Positions 20,165 to 28,558 of a stretch of DNA of 64,000 bases are shown in pieces. Location of the stretch: NCBI RefSeq assembly GCF_030063285.1, contig NZ_JASISU010000001.1:558001-622000 (forward strand), read 5' to 3'. The position numbers were made by a program, and so were the translations under genes. Position 1 is the stretch's first letter. Each line of letters opens with the position of its first letter. A model generated the notes under the pieces. It searched no databases. It saw nothing but the letters and a program-made list of their open reading frames with translations, and was not told the origin of the DNA. The DNA comes from Pseudarthrobacter sp. PS3-L1 (GTDB taxonomy: Bacteria; Actinomycetota; Actinomycetes; Actinomycetales; Micrococcaceae).

Positions 20165-21214
20165 ATGGACATTTTTACCGAGCCGGTTGATGAGACCGTA
20201 GCCGAGACATCTGCAGAGCAGCCCGTCGATGCGGTTGTGCTTCTCCCTGTCGCTGAACTGCACCTTCATATTGAGGGAACCCTTGAGCCTGAACTGATCT
20301 TCGCGCTTGCCGAGCGTAATGGGATCGAGCTTCCGTACGCGGATCTTGGGGAACTGCGCTCAAGGTATGAATTCACTGACCTGCAATCTTTCCTTGACCT
20401 TTACTACGCCAACATGGCGGTGCTGCAGACCGAGGCGGATTTCGCCGACATGACCCGCGCCTACCTCACGCGGGCTGCCCAGGGTGGGGTGCGCCATGCA
20501 GAAATCATGATCGATCCGCAGGCCCACCTGAGTCGCGGAGTGTCCCTGGAGACCTGCATCAACGGTGTCGGGTCCGTGCTGGCCAACTCACTGGAAGAGT
20601 TCGGTATTTCCACTCTCCTCATCGCGGCCTTCCTGCGGGACCTGCCTGAGGACGATGCCCTCGAGGTTCTGGAATCATTGCTGGCCATGGAGGCTCCCCT
20701 TGTGGGAATTGGCCTTGACTCAGCGGAAGTGGGCAACCCGCCCGCCAAATTCGAACGGTTGTATGCCAGGGCGCGCGAGGCGGGCCTGCGGTTGACGGCC
20801 CATGCAGGCGAGGAAGGCCCCTCGTCGTACGTGACAGATGCCTTGGACATTCTCGGTGTTGAGCGAATTGACCACGGAATCCGCTGCATGGATGACCCCG
20901 ATCTGGTGGAGCGGTTGGTGGACCAGCGGATTCCACTGACCGTGTGCCCGCTGTCCAACGTCAGGCTGCGGGCTGTTGACACCTTGGCGGATCATCCGCT
21001 GCCCGCCATGCTGGCTGCCGGATTGAATGTGTCCATCAACTCGGATGACCCGGCGTATTTCGGGGGTTACGTTGACGAGAACTTCAGCCAGCTCGCTGCG
21101 GTGTTGAAGATTTCCGCCTTCGACAGGGCTCGCCTTGCTGCCAACTCGATCCATTCTTCCTTCGCCTCGGAGGAGCGTAAAACCGAGCTGTTGGATGAGT
21201 TGAACGCCGTCTAG
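20165..21214 (+). CDS. Adenine/adenosine deaminase family protein (adenine deaminase-type signature)
   Basis: A 349-aa metal-dependent amidohydrolase. Metal and substrate motifs: ELHLHIEGTLEPEL (about 30-45), TAHAGEEG (about 212-219), RIDHGIRC, and SINSDDPAYFGGY (about 290). The HIEGTLEPELIF pattern and short length fit the adenine deaminase (yeast Aah1-like) branch better than classical adenosine deaminase, so hydrolysis of adenine to hypoxanthine is my preferred reaction; databases often label this group adenosine deaminase. A longer frame starts at 19925, but it overlaps the uvrA2 coding region and lacks homology. Predicted leaderless. Confidence 0.88.
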   Translation: MDIFTEPVDETVAETSAEQPVDAVVLLPVAELHLHIEGTLEPELIFALAERNGIELPYADLGELRSRYEFTDLQSFLDLYYANMAVLQTEADFADMTRAYLTRAAQGGVRHAEIMIDPQAHLSRGVSLETCINGVGSVLANSLEEFGISTLLIAAFLRDLPEDDALEVLESLLAMEAPLVGIGLDSAEVGNPPAKFERLYARAREAGLRLTAHAGEEGPSSYVTDALDILGVERIDHGIRCMDDPDLVERLVDQRIPLTVCPLSNVRLRAVDTLADHPLPAMLAAGLNVSINSDDPAYFGGYVDENFSQLAAVLKISAFDRARLAANSIHSSFASEERKTELLDELNAV

Positions 21215-21362
21215 GCGGCTGGTTCCCCGCACTTCTGCTTTTGTGACCTGGCCCAGGGAAAGCTTTGTCGCAGGTCAGGTCGCGGAAGGGGTTGGCTTGG
21301 GAAGGCGGTGCTGGACTCTAGTGGGTCCGAAAGAGGTCTCCCGGTACACTTGGGGAGGAGCA

Positions 21363-21507
21363 ATGACCAGCTCCCCTGGACAGTGGATACCGTCGGGTTG
21401 CGCAGGTGACCTATTACCGGAACCTGCAGGAACTGCGTCGCCGAGGACGTCAGATTGGTCGCTTCCACAAACGAAAAACTGATGACGTGTACGTCATCAG
21501 CGGCTGA
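21363..21507 (+). pseudogene. Frameshifted micro-ORF encoding a basic peptide
   Basis: ATG 21363 has a strong ribosome binding site (GGGGAGGAG) but in frame zero gives an unremarkable 39-aa peptide ending at 21482. If one base near 21369 is removed, the reading becomes a 47-codon ORF: MTAPLDSGYRRVAQV, then TYYRNLQELRRRGRQIG, then RFHKRKTDDVYVISG, ending at 21507. That peptide is strongly basic with biased codons, as expected of a real small protein. It could be a decayed gene, a sequencing error or a start at GTG 21406 (33 aa). Otherwise the 330 bases between the deaminase and the X25 gene hold no gene I can support. Confidence 0.35.
21481..21498 (+). promoter_or_regulatory. 18-bp palindrome, possible operator
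   Basis: GATGACGT-GT-ACGTCATC is an 8-bp perfect inverted repeat with a 2-base centre, about 48 bases upstream of the X25-fusion gene and overlapping the end of the micro-ORF. An ATCAG-CGG-CTGAT repeat (21497-21509) abuts it. Confidence 0.35.
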
Positions 21508-21545
21508 TGAGCTGCTGATGGGCGTAGACATTACCTAGGGGAACT

Positions 21546-22448
21546 ATGGCCCAGCCAGCAGCAGAAAACACCAGCCTCCGCCTCAAGAGCGTCCTGGACG
21601 TCCTCACGGAACACACCCAGCACGGTACTCCCGTCAATGCTGGTGAAGTGTTGGCCGAGGCTACCGGGCGGGTTCCGTTCAGCGACTACGAAGCCGCGCT
21701 CCTGAGCGGCGGAATTCCCCGTGGGCATAAAGCGCTCACTGCAGCGACAGCCAAGCTGGTCAAGGCTGGTTGGCTTGTGAAGGGCCGTGGCGGCTGGACC
21801 ATTACCGAGGACGGAATGAAAGCCACTGTTGCGTTCCCTGACGCGAAGGCCTTCTCCGCTGCGCTGGCTGAGGGCACCCCTGTCCCCGCCGACACCAAGC
21901 TGCCGGATGCGGCCTCCACACCAGCCCCTGCGTCCGGGAAGAAGCCTTCCCTCGGCGTGATGGGAAAAGCGGCACAGATGATCGACGACGCCGTTGAGCC
22001 CGTCAAGAAGGCAGTCCGCTCGCGTAGGTCGAAGGCACCGGCAGCAGCGGCTCCCGCTGTGTCAGCGACCGGCACTGAAACCGGTGCTGCGGAGGCCACC
22101 GCCAAAGAAATCCCGACGGCGGACACCTCCGCGGCGGACGTCTTCCGGGACCAGCCGGATGCCGTTGCCGTGGTGGGCGATTTCGGCATGCTCGGCGGGG
22201 CTCCGGAGAACTGGGCTCCCCAGTTTGACGAGGTCCAAATGGTATTTGATGTCCTGGAGCAGGTCTGGACCTACACGGCTGACCTCCCGGCCGGACACTA
22301 TACGTTCAAGATTGCCCTGAACCGCTCCTGGCAGGAAAACTACGGTGCGTTCGGAATCTTCGACGGTGCCAATCACGAGGTTCACCACGGTGGCGGAACC
22401 TTGGCCATCCGTTACGACCACGAGGTCAAGGACATCACCTTCGGCTGA
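21546..22448 (+). CDS. Winged-helix-like / X25 (pullulanase-type) domain fusion protein
   Basis: A 300-aa cytosolic-looking protein (no signal peptide). Residues about 8-100 look like a winged-helix/Mrr-N-like domain (LRLKSVLDVLTEHTQHGTPV ... WLVKGRGGWTITEDGMKA). Residues about 110-200 are an Ala/Pro/Lys-rich linker. Residues about 203-300 match the X25 beta-sandwich of pullulanases (VAVVGDFGMLGGAPENW, TADLPAGHYTFKIALNRSW, YGAFGIFDGANHEVHHGGG). X25 domains normally sit in extracellular or starch enzymes, so pairing one with a DNA-binding-like domain is unusual. There is no catalytic domain, despite possible 'glycosidase' labels. Function unknown. Confidence 0.75.
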   Translation: MAQPAAENTSLRLKSVLDVLTEHTQHGTPVNAGEVLAEATGRVPFSDYEAALLSGGIPRGHKALTAATAKLVKAGWLVKGRGGWTITEDGMKATVAFPDAKAFSAALAEGTPVPADTKLPDAASTPAPASGKKPSLGVMGKAAQMIDDAVEPVKKAVRSRRSKAPAAAAPAVSATGTETGAAEATAKEIPTADTSAADVFRDQPDAVAVVGDFGMLGGAPENWAPQFDEVQMVFDVLEQVWTYTADLPAGHYTFKIALNRSWQENYGAFGIFDGANHEVHHGGGTLAIRYDHEVKDITFG

Positions 22449-22473
22449 GCATCACGGGCTTGCCAGTCGTGGC

Positions 22474-22511
22474 TGGCCAGCCAGGGTTGGCCAGCCAATG
22501 CTGGTCAGCCT
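22474..22511. repeat. 14-bp period short direct repeats
   Basis: TGGCCAGCCA at 22474-22483 and 22488-22497, then TGGTCAGCCT at 22502-22511, exactly 14 bases apart. The first copy sits in a GGCTGGCCAGCC palindrome. It lies between the X25 gene and the convergent small membrane protein. Confidence 0.6.
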
Positions 22512-22699
22512 GGACCGGAGGGGAGGTGGGGTGTTTTGTGTGCCCGCTCTTTCCGGTTCCGCCACAGGATAGAGCCGATGCACACAACCATGGCAACGGC
22601 GGTCCCCCAAAGGGGTCCGGACCCTTGCAGCGCAAGAGCAACCGAGCCCGCAAGTACTACCAGGCAGAGCACCATCAGGGCCGATCTTCCTGTATTCAT
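22505..22699 (-). CDS. Small two-helix membrane protein
   Basis: A 64-aa protein starting MNTGRSALMVLCLVVLAGSV with two hydrophobic helices (about 6-24 and 28-46) and a basic tail (RNRKERAHK). The start at 22699 is supported by GGAAGGA 5 bases upstream; the same frame is open further upstream but without homology or signals. No function can be assigned. It follows the winged-helix gene on the same strand after a 98-base gap. Confidence 0.65.
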   Translation of the reverse strand: MNTGRSALMVLCLVVLAGSVALALQGSGPLWGTAVAMVVCIGSILWRNRKERAHKTPHLPSGPG

Positions 22700-22797
22700 A
22701 ACGTTCCTTCCCAGAAAATCAGAGGCATTACCCGCCATCACCGTGGCATAGGCGCGGCCAGGGATCAAGGGGTGGAAGTCGAAGGGATGCGCGGGCA

Positions 22798-23139
22798 TCA
22801 CCGGCCGGGCGCGTGCCCGGCCTGGAACTCGGTGATGCTCCGCAGGGCCTGGAGGTGGGTCTTCCACGCGGATTCGCCACGCTTGTTCATGGTCAGCCAG
22901 GTGCGGGGGCGCTTACCGATGAACCCTTTGCGGATGCGGACGAATCCCGCTCCCTCCAGCATCGCGACCTGTTTGCTCAGGACAGAGTCGCTGAGTTGCA
23001 GGTGGTCCCGGAGTGTCTTGAAATCGATCTCTTCCACCTGGGCGAGCGCCGCCATGATGGAAAACCGAACGGGGTGGGTCAGGCTGTCGGTGAGCTCGTG
23101 GCGAGGATGCGTCGTGGCGTCGTCAGGTGCCGCGCTCAT
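22798..23139 (-). CDS. Winged-helix transcriptional regulator (HTH_34-like)
   Basis: A 113-aa regulator starting MSAAPDDATTHPRHELTDSL. The body is one winged helix: LTHPVRFSIMAALAQVEEI, DFKTLRDHLQLSDSVLSKQV (recognition helix) and the wing RIRKGFIGKRPRTWLTMN. This matches the short ArsR/MarR-like HTH_34 group often paired with a membrane protein. Its ATG overlaps the stop of the upstream membrane-protein gene by 4 bases, so the two are coupled. It probably autoregulates through the GTAC-centred sites at 23593-23637. Confidence 0.82.
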   Translation of the reverse strand: MSAAPDDATTHPRHELTDSLTHPVRFSIMAALAQVEEIDFKTLRDHLQLSDSVLSKQVAMLEGAGFVRIRKGFIGKRPRTWLTMNKRGESAWKTHLQALRSITEFQAGHAPGR

Positions 23140-23567
23140 TTCCGGGCCTCGATAACGGCACAGGTACTCACCGCAGCACAGATCAGTGCCGCAAAGGTGG
23201 TGTAGTAGCCCATGGTGTGTCCTGCGAGGCTTGAAAACGCCATGGCAAAAGTCCAGAGAGCGCCCCACAGTGCAATGTAGAGTGCCCAGCGTTTGCCAAA
23301 GCCGCGTTTTGCACTGCGCATGAAGTACAGGCCGAAGGCCATGAAGATCAGCAGCCAGGCCAGCACGGAAATCATGGGGATAAAGATGGCGTTGTCCCCA
23401 ACCTGGTGCGCCAGGCCAAAAGCAATGAGGCCAAGGGAGGATGTGACTCCGATCCCCAAAAGCATGGTGATGGCTGGCCAGCCAGCGTCACTTCTGGTTG
23501 CTGATCCCACACGCGCAGCCTGGTCCAGCAGGTGCTGCGCTTTGGCTGGTGTGATGTTTTGTTCCAC
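23136..23567 (-). CDS. Four-helix membrane protein of unknown function
   Basis: A 143-aa protein with an N-terminal cytosolic helix (VEQNITPAKAQHLLDQAARV) and four hydrophobic segments (about 33-53, 61-82, 93-113, 118-137). The GTG start at 23567 is chosen because AGGAGA lies 6 bases upstream; the frame is open to 23630 without a signal. It is translationally coupled to the winged-helix regulator, which suggests the regulator controls or responds to the state of this protein. Function unknown. Confidence 0.72.
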   Translation of the reverse strand: MEQNITPAKAQHLLDQAARVGSATRSDAGWPAITMLLGIGVTSSLGLIAFGLAHQVGDNAIFIPMISVLAWLLIFMAFGLYFMRSAKRGFGKRWALYIALWGALWTFAMAFSSLAGHTMGYYTTFAALICAAVSTCAVIEARK

Positions 23568-23592
23568 GAGCTGTCTCCTCAGTAGGTCCAAA

Positions 23593-23637
23593 GGTACTCC
23601 TACTGTAGAAAGTACTTTCCGTTTTGGCAAGTACTTC
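23593..23637 (-). promoter_or_regulatory. Triple GTAC-centred operator upstream of the membrane protein/winged-helix unit
   Basis: GAAAGTACTTTC (23608-23619) is a perfect 12-bp palindrome, AAGTACTT (23629-23636) a perfect 8-bp one, and GGTACTCC (23593-23600) a partial third copy. Their GTAC centres are 18 and 19 bases apart, just before the GTG at 23567. Confidence 0.5.
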
Positions 23638-23650
23638 CCTTGTGGTTGAG

Positions 23651-24844
23651 TCAGGGTTTGGTGGGCTGCCGTTCAAGCGGCCCTGCGGGGTATGCATGGC
23701 CGCGGCCCAGGAAGGTCAGCACCAAAGCCATCACTACGGGAACAGCGGCTGCGACGGGGACAAGCAGGGCGCCCACCAGCGTGAGAGCGGCCGCTCCGTA
23801 AAGAGCACCGATCGTGATGCCGATCTGGATGGTCAGCACCGTGAGGCCGTTGGCAGCATCCCTGTATTCGCCGCCCGCGCGCAGGATCGCCGATTGATTG
23901 TAGATTCCCATGGCACCGATCCCTGCTCCCCAGACAGTCAGCATCAGGATTGCTCCCACCAGGTTCAGGCCAAGGACTGGCAGCAGCAGCATGGAGACAG
24001 CAGTCGCTGCCGTGGTGATCAGCAACGAAATTCGGGGACGGGAATCCACTGTGATGCCAGCAACCCAGATTCCCAGCAGGCCAGCTACGCCCAGGACAGT
24101 CAGTGAGATGGTGACGCTGTAGGGCGGTAGGTCAGCTTCCCGGAGGAACGGGGCTATGTAGGTGAACAGGGCAAAGTGTGCCATCAGCATCAGCGGCCAC
24201 GCTGTCGCCACGATTTTGACGCCAGGCTGCTTGATGGCCATGCGCAGTGAAGGCCGCACGGAGTCCGGAATCCGGTGGACGGGTGGCAGTAACTTGAACG
24301 CCAGAACTGCAAGGACAATACCCGTGCCCGCGAGGCACAGAAACGACCCACGCCAGCCAAGCAGGCCGCCCAGCGCGGTTCCCACAGGTGCGCCGATGGC
24401 GAGCCCCAGGCTGTTGCCAGCGAAGACAATGGCCAAGGCTTTACCCACTTTTGAGGCTGGCACAATCCGCGCAACAAACGGGGCCATGGTGGACCACAGG
24501 AGCCCATGCGCAATACCGCCTACAAGGCGTGCCCCAAGTGCCCAGCCAAAGGACGGTACAAACGCAATCAGGGCGTTGCTGGCGGCAAACGTCAGGATCA
24601 GGATCAGGAGCAACGTGTGTTTCGGAACCCGTGAGAGCAGCATGGCCGCTGGCAGGACAGTGACGACGATGATGGCCGCATACCCGGCGGTGAGGTATCC
24701 GGCAACCGGTTCGCTGACGCCCAGGTCGCTGCTGATTTGGGGCAGCAGTCCGGAGGGGAGAAGTTCGGTGGTGATGGCGGTAAAGCCGATGGCGGCCAGG
24801 ACCAGGAGGGCGCCCAGGGGGAAACGGTCAGCGGGGGAGTTCAC
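23651..24844 (-). CDS. MFS transporter (DHA1 family)
   Basis: A 397-aa, 12-helix major facilitator protein starting at a GTG (NSPADRFPLGALLVLAAIGF). The A-loop/C-motif region reads GARLVGGIAHGLLWSTMAPFV with GNSLGLAIGAPVGTALGGLLGW, the AraJ/PbuE-like drug or metabolite efflux branch. Substrate unknown. TAGATT upstream gives leaderless spacing. It is transcribed towards the membrane protein/winged-helix unit. Confidence 0.88.
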   Translation of the reverse strand: MNSPADRFPLGALLVLAAIGFTAITTELLPSGLLPQISSDLGVSEPVAGYLTAGYAAIIVVTVLPAAMLLSRVPKHTLLLILILTFAASNALIAFVPSFGWALGARLVGGIAHGLLWSTMAPFVARIVPASKVGKALAIVFAGNSLGLAIGAPVGTALGGLLGWRGSFLCLAGTGIVLAVLAFKLLPPVHRIPDSVRPSLRMAIKQPGVKIVATAWPLMLMAHFALFTYIAPFLREADLPPYSVTISLTVLGVAGLLGIWVAGITVDSRPRISLLITTAATAVSMLLLPVLGLNLVGAILMLTVWGAGIGAMGIYNQSAILRAGGEYRDAANGLTVLTIQIGITIGALYGAAALTLVGALLVPVAAAVPVVMALVLTFLGRGHAYPAGPLERQPTKP

Positions 24845-24851
24845 TGTCCTA

Positions 24852-24857
24852 AATCTA
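24852..24857 (-). promoter_or_regulatory. -10 box for the MFS transporter gene (leaderless)
   Basis: TAGATT on the minus strand ends 7 bases before GTG 24844. Confidence 0.4.
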
Positions 24858-24889
24858 CTCGTGCAACCGCACTCAGGTGTAGCTTTGCG

Positions 24890-27800
24890 TCATTCGGCGC
24901 GGGGGCTGAGTCCAAGGAACGCACCAAGTTCCTCCAGGGCTTTTGGCCTGGTGGACAGGAAGCTGGTCAGTTCCGGTGCCCGGACAATGACTGCCCGCCA
25001 CTGGCTGCGGGAAACGGCGACGTTGATGCGGTTTCGGTTGAGGAGGAACTCGGCTCCACGCGGCGCCTCAGCAATGGCAGAACAGGCCATGGACACAAGC
25101 ACCACGGGCGCCTCCTGACCCTGGAACTTGTCCACGGTGCCCACTCGAACGCCATGCAGTCCGGCACGGTCCAGGAACGTTCGGATCATGGCTACCTGTG
25201 CGTTGTAGGCGGCCACCACCAGAATGTCCTCTTCAACCAGATCCCGCGAGTCCTGCCCGTCACCAGCCCTCCAGCGCAGTCCGCAGTGCCTGCGCACCTG
25301 GTTCACCACCTCGGCTGCTTCTTCCGCAGAGCTGACTGTCTGTCCCGTGTGGTTGACGAAGACCGTTTCCACTCCCGGTGGCAGAGTCTCGAGTGACCGC
25401 GTTGACGCTGCCGCTGCGGAGTGGAGGCGTCCCTCGTAACTCAGGCGGGACACCGCACCGCAGAGCACCGGGTGCATGCGCCAGCTGTCGGCCAGGAAAT
25501 ACCCCAGCTCCATGGGCAAGGTGCGGTGCCGGTCGATGAGCCAACCCAGCGCTGATTCGTCCACGGGTTCCGGATGGGTACCCTGGGTAACCTGGGGCAA
25601 TTGCTGTGGATCGCCGAGCAGCAGGAGCCGCGGGGCTGCCTGGGACACGGCAAGGGTGTTGGCCAGGGAAAACTGGCCTGCCTCATCAATGACCAAGAGG
25701 TCCAGTGATCCGGCTGGTACTTCCTTGCCGGTCATGGTCCATGCCGTCCCGCCCACCAGGCATCCGCCAGGCCGGGCCAGGATGCTGCCGACATCGCCGT
25801 CAGCTTTCAGGCCCCAGGGCACATCAGGTGCGTCCGCTGTCTTGCTGACCACCTTCTTGGCCACAACCGCTGAATCCACGCCGCCGGTGTCAATTGCCCT
25901 GCGCAGGAAATTCTCCACCACGCTGTGGGACTGGGCCACCACCCCGATTTTCCAACCCGCCGCAACCAGCCTCGCAACCACGTGCGCTCCCACAAAGGTT
26001 TTTCCGGTGCCTGGGGGTCCCTGAACTGCCAGGTAGGAGTTTTCCAGCTCCAACAGGGACTCTGTCATTGCGGAAACGTAATCGGGGCCAGCATCAAGAT
26101 CCCCATCCCCAAGGGCGCCCTGCCGTTCCGGGGTTGGCACGGGCACCGGTGCTGACAGGGTGCGGAAGGCTGGCCGTTGCCTGCGCAGGATCGCCAGTCC
26201 GGGGTGTGCGGGCAGAGCCGGGAGGGCCTCCGCCACATCGGTTGCCAGGGCGGTAAGGGCAGCTTCGATCGACGCCGTCCGGAGGGGTTCGTCTTCCGTC
26301 AGTGCCATCGGTGCGTTGGGATAGGCGGGAACTTTGGCAGTTTCCTTCTCGGCGATGGTGATGATGGTCTGTTCGGGATGTTCCGGATCCGGTTCCACAG
26401 CCTTGATGGTGGTTCCAAAGCTGAACCCCCTGCCAGTGGCGTTGCCCCTTGGACCGGCGGCGGGATCGCGCATTCCGTCGGGTGCCGGCGCGTCAAACAG
26501 CCTGCACCAGGTACTTCCTGCCCTGAAGTCTGAACCCTCAGTCATGATTCCGCGGAGGCTGGTGATCCTGGTGCGCATACGAGCCCGCGGGGTAGCCACG
26601 GCCCAATCGGAGACGGTTGTGGCAGCCGTGACGACAAAGACGTTGCGTTGGTCTTCCCATGTTTCCAGGGGTGCTTCCACCCGGTCGAAGTGCTGCCACC
26701 AAAACTGCTTGCGCTCGCGCCGGTGATAGCCGGTGGCCGCAGCCACCATGGCGATGGCACGTTCATCATCAGTGGCGGGTCGGTCTTCTGGCAGGTCTGC
26801 AAGGAACTCCTGGAGACGTGCCTCCTGTGGTGTCCCGTCCAGAACTTCCTCTTCCGGTTCGAGGTAGGCGTCATGGCTGCCAGCGGCGTCCGACGCCGGT
26901 GCGATCGTCAGGAGCCAATCACGCAATCGCAGGGTGGAGAGGCAGTCGTACTCGTTGTAATCGGAGATGGAGGCAAGCACTGCTGCGGCTTGCGCATCTT
27001 TCGCAGCTTCTAGGAGGGCGCAGTATTGCGCGTATGCCACCACCGAAGCGCCAGCATCTGTAACATCTCCGGCGCGGAGGTTGTCCGCCATGTAGAGCGG
27101 TTCGAGCTTTTTGATCGAATAGCTGGCCTCGGAGATGCGCAGCGATTGCCGCACCGTGGCGTAGAGATCCACCAGCAACCCGCTGCGAAGCCAGTCGTCC
27201 ACTGTCGCCTCACCCGCCTGATGCCGCAGTGACAGATTGCGCAGCGCCGATTTTTCGTAGGCGGCGTAGTGGTAGACGTGCAGGTCAGGATAGGTTTTAC
27301 GGCGGCCCTCGACATAGGCGAGGAAAGCGAGGAAAGCCCGTTTCTCCTGAGCGCGCGAATGAGCCCAGAAGGGCCGGAAGCTGGGGGTGTCCGCCTGGCC
27401 TGGCAGAGGATATTCCACAACTCCGAAGAGGTATTCGATACCCCATGTGCCGTCTTCCGGGTCTTGCCAGAGGGGATCGCCCTCAAAATCGAAGAAGATG
27501 TCGCCGGGGCTGGGCGCCGGGAGCGTGCCAATGGTCTGCCCGGTCAGCACTTTGAATGACACTGTGTGGTCAGCACCATCCCTGCTGAAAGTCCTGGTGC
27601 CGTCCGGCGCGTCCAGGTGTAGTTGCATTCGTGCCTGGGCCCGGAGCCGTGCCACGGAACCTGTGGCCTCGGCGGGTTCCAGTGCAGCAAGCTGATCAAC
27701 ACGTGTGATTCCGCGAAGGTGCAGTGTGTGCCGCTGTGCGGTGGACATCCCGGCAACCATCAGTAGATCCCGGTGGAGCTGGACCTGCTCGGCGCAGTAG

Positions 27801-28540
27801 TCGCACCGCCCGCAGTGCATCACCCCGGGCTGCTGCCACGGCACTGGCTGGCCCACGGCACGATGCGAGCGTGTCAGATCGCGGAAGCGCCGCCGTCGGT
27901 CACGAAAAACGGGCAGCAGGTCCGGTAGGGAGTGGACGCTTCGAAGCCAGTCACCAGCCACCTGGGTTCCCAGGACCAGGGTGACGTCGGGGGAGGGCTG
28001 CAGGTTCATCGACTCCAGTTGGTCTCCGTAAGCGGCAAGTTGCAGGAGGGCACCTACCTTGGCGTGCCGGGCCAGCTTGGTATCCCAGACCTGGTACCGG
28101 CCAGGTTTGCCCGTGCCTGCATTTTCATTGACCAGGAAGTCTGCGTACCCGAGGAATTCGCCGTCGAAGAAGGTGGCCTGGAAGACGACGTCGGCTCCGG
28201 AGTGCAAGGCGTTCTCCGTTTCCGCGTGCCGGGCCAGCAGTGCGTCCCGCGTGGTCGGACCGCGATCCAGCCGGTAGACGCCTCCTGGCGTGGCGCCGTC
28301 GGATGTTCCATATTTTGCTACGAGGCTGGCCAGCACCGTCAGCTCGTGCAGGTCGCCCAGTTCACCGGCACGCTGGCGCATGGGGTCAGTGGCGAACATG
28401 GCCTTCGGGGTGCGGCCCAGTTTCTCATCCAGGGTCCGGAGCAGGCGGTATTCGCATTCGCTGGCATTGACCAGGTCGGTGGCGGAGAAGATCAGGTCAA
28501 AGGCCCCTGAATCGGCTGTGGCGGACTGCAGCAGGAACAA
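24890..28540 (-). CDS. TM0106-type RecB-like nuclease fused to SF1 helicase
   Basis: A 1216-aa multidomain protein. Residues about 1-250 are a RecB-like PD-(D/E)XK nuclease (YQVWDTKLARHAKVGALLQL). An RNase H-like exonuclease domain starts near 350 (FFDFEGDP, with NEYDCLSTLRLRDW). An SF1 helicase follows: Walker A GPPGTGKT (about 845), DEAGQFS (about 950), GDPQQLP (about 976), VDKFQGQE (about 1138) and NVAVSRSQ (about 1175). It should unwind and degrade nucleic acid; the biological role is unknown. I place the start at TTG 28540, preceded by AGGGGAAGG at 6 bases; the longer frame from 28618 would begin upstream of the likely promoter. Divergent from the AAA ATPase. Confidence 0.9.
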   Translation of the reverse strand: MFLLQSATADSGAFDLIFSATDLVNASECEYRLLRTLDEKLGRTPKAMFATDPMRQRAGELGDLHELTVLASLVAKYGTSDGATPGGVYRLDRGPTTRDALLARHAETENALHSGADVVFQATFFDGEFLGYADFLVNENAGTGKPGRYQVWDTKLARHAKVGALLQLAAYGDQLESMNLQPSPDVTLVLGTQVAGDWLRSVHSLPDLLPVFRDRRRRFRDLTRSHRAVGQPVPWQQPGVMHCGRCDYCAEQVQLHRDLLMVAGMSTAQRHTLHLRGITRVDQLAALEPAEATGSVARLRAQARMQLHLDAPDGTRTFSRDGADHTVSFKVLTGQTIGTLPAPSPGDIFFDFEGDPLWQDPEDGTWGIEYLFGVVEYPLPGQADTPSFRPFWAHSRAQEKRAFLAFLAYVEGRRKTYPDLHVYHYAAYEKSALRNLSLRHQAGEATVDDWLRSGLLVDLYATVRQSLRISEASYSIKKLEPLYMADNLRAGDVTDAGASVVAYAQYCALLEAAKDAQAAAVLASISDYNEYDCLSTLRLRDWLLTIAPASDAAGSHDAYLEPEEEVLDGTPQEARLQEFLADLPEDRPATDDERAIAMVAAATGYHRRERKQFWWQHFDRVEAPLETWEDQRNVFVVTAATTVSDWAVATPRARMRTRITSLRGIMTEGSDFRAGSTWCRLFDAPAPDGMRDPAAGPRGNATGRGFSFGTTIKAVEPDPEHPEQTIITIAEKETAKVPAYPNAPMALTEDEPLRTASIEAALTALATDVAEALPALPAHPGLAILRRQRPAFRTLSAPVPVPTPERQGALGDGDLDAGPDYVSAMTESLLELENSYLAVQGPPGTGKTFVGAHVVARLVAAGWKIGVVAQSHSVVENFLRRAIDTGGVDSAVVAKKVVSKTADAPDVPWGLKADGDVGSILARPGGCLVGGTAWTMTGKEVPAGSLDLLVIDEAGQFSLANTLAVSQAAPRLLLLGDPQQLPQVTQGTHPEPVDESALGWLIDRHRTLPMELGYFLADSWRMHPVLCGAVSRLSYEGRLHSAAAASTRSLETLPPGVETVFVNHTGQTVSSAEEAAEVVNQVRRHCGLRWRAGDGQDSRDLVEEDILVVAAYNAQVAMIRTFLDRAGLHGVRVGTVDKFQGQEAPVVLVSMACSAIAEAPRGAEFLLNRNRINVAVSRSQWRAVIVRAPELTSFLSTRPKALEELGAFLGLSPRAE

Positions 28541-28558
28541 CGCGGGCCTTCCCCTAGG

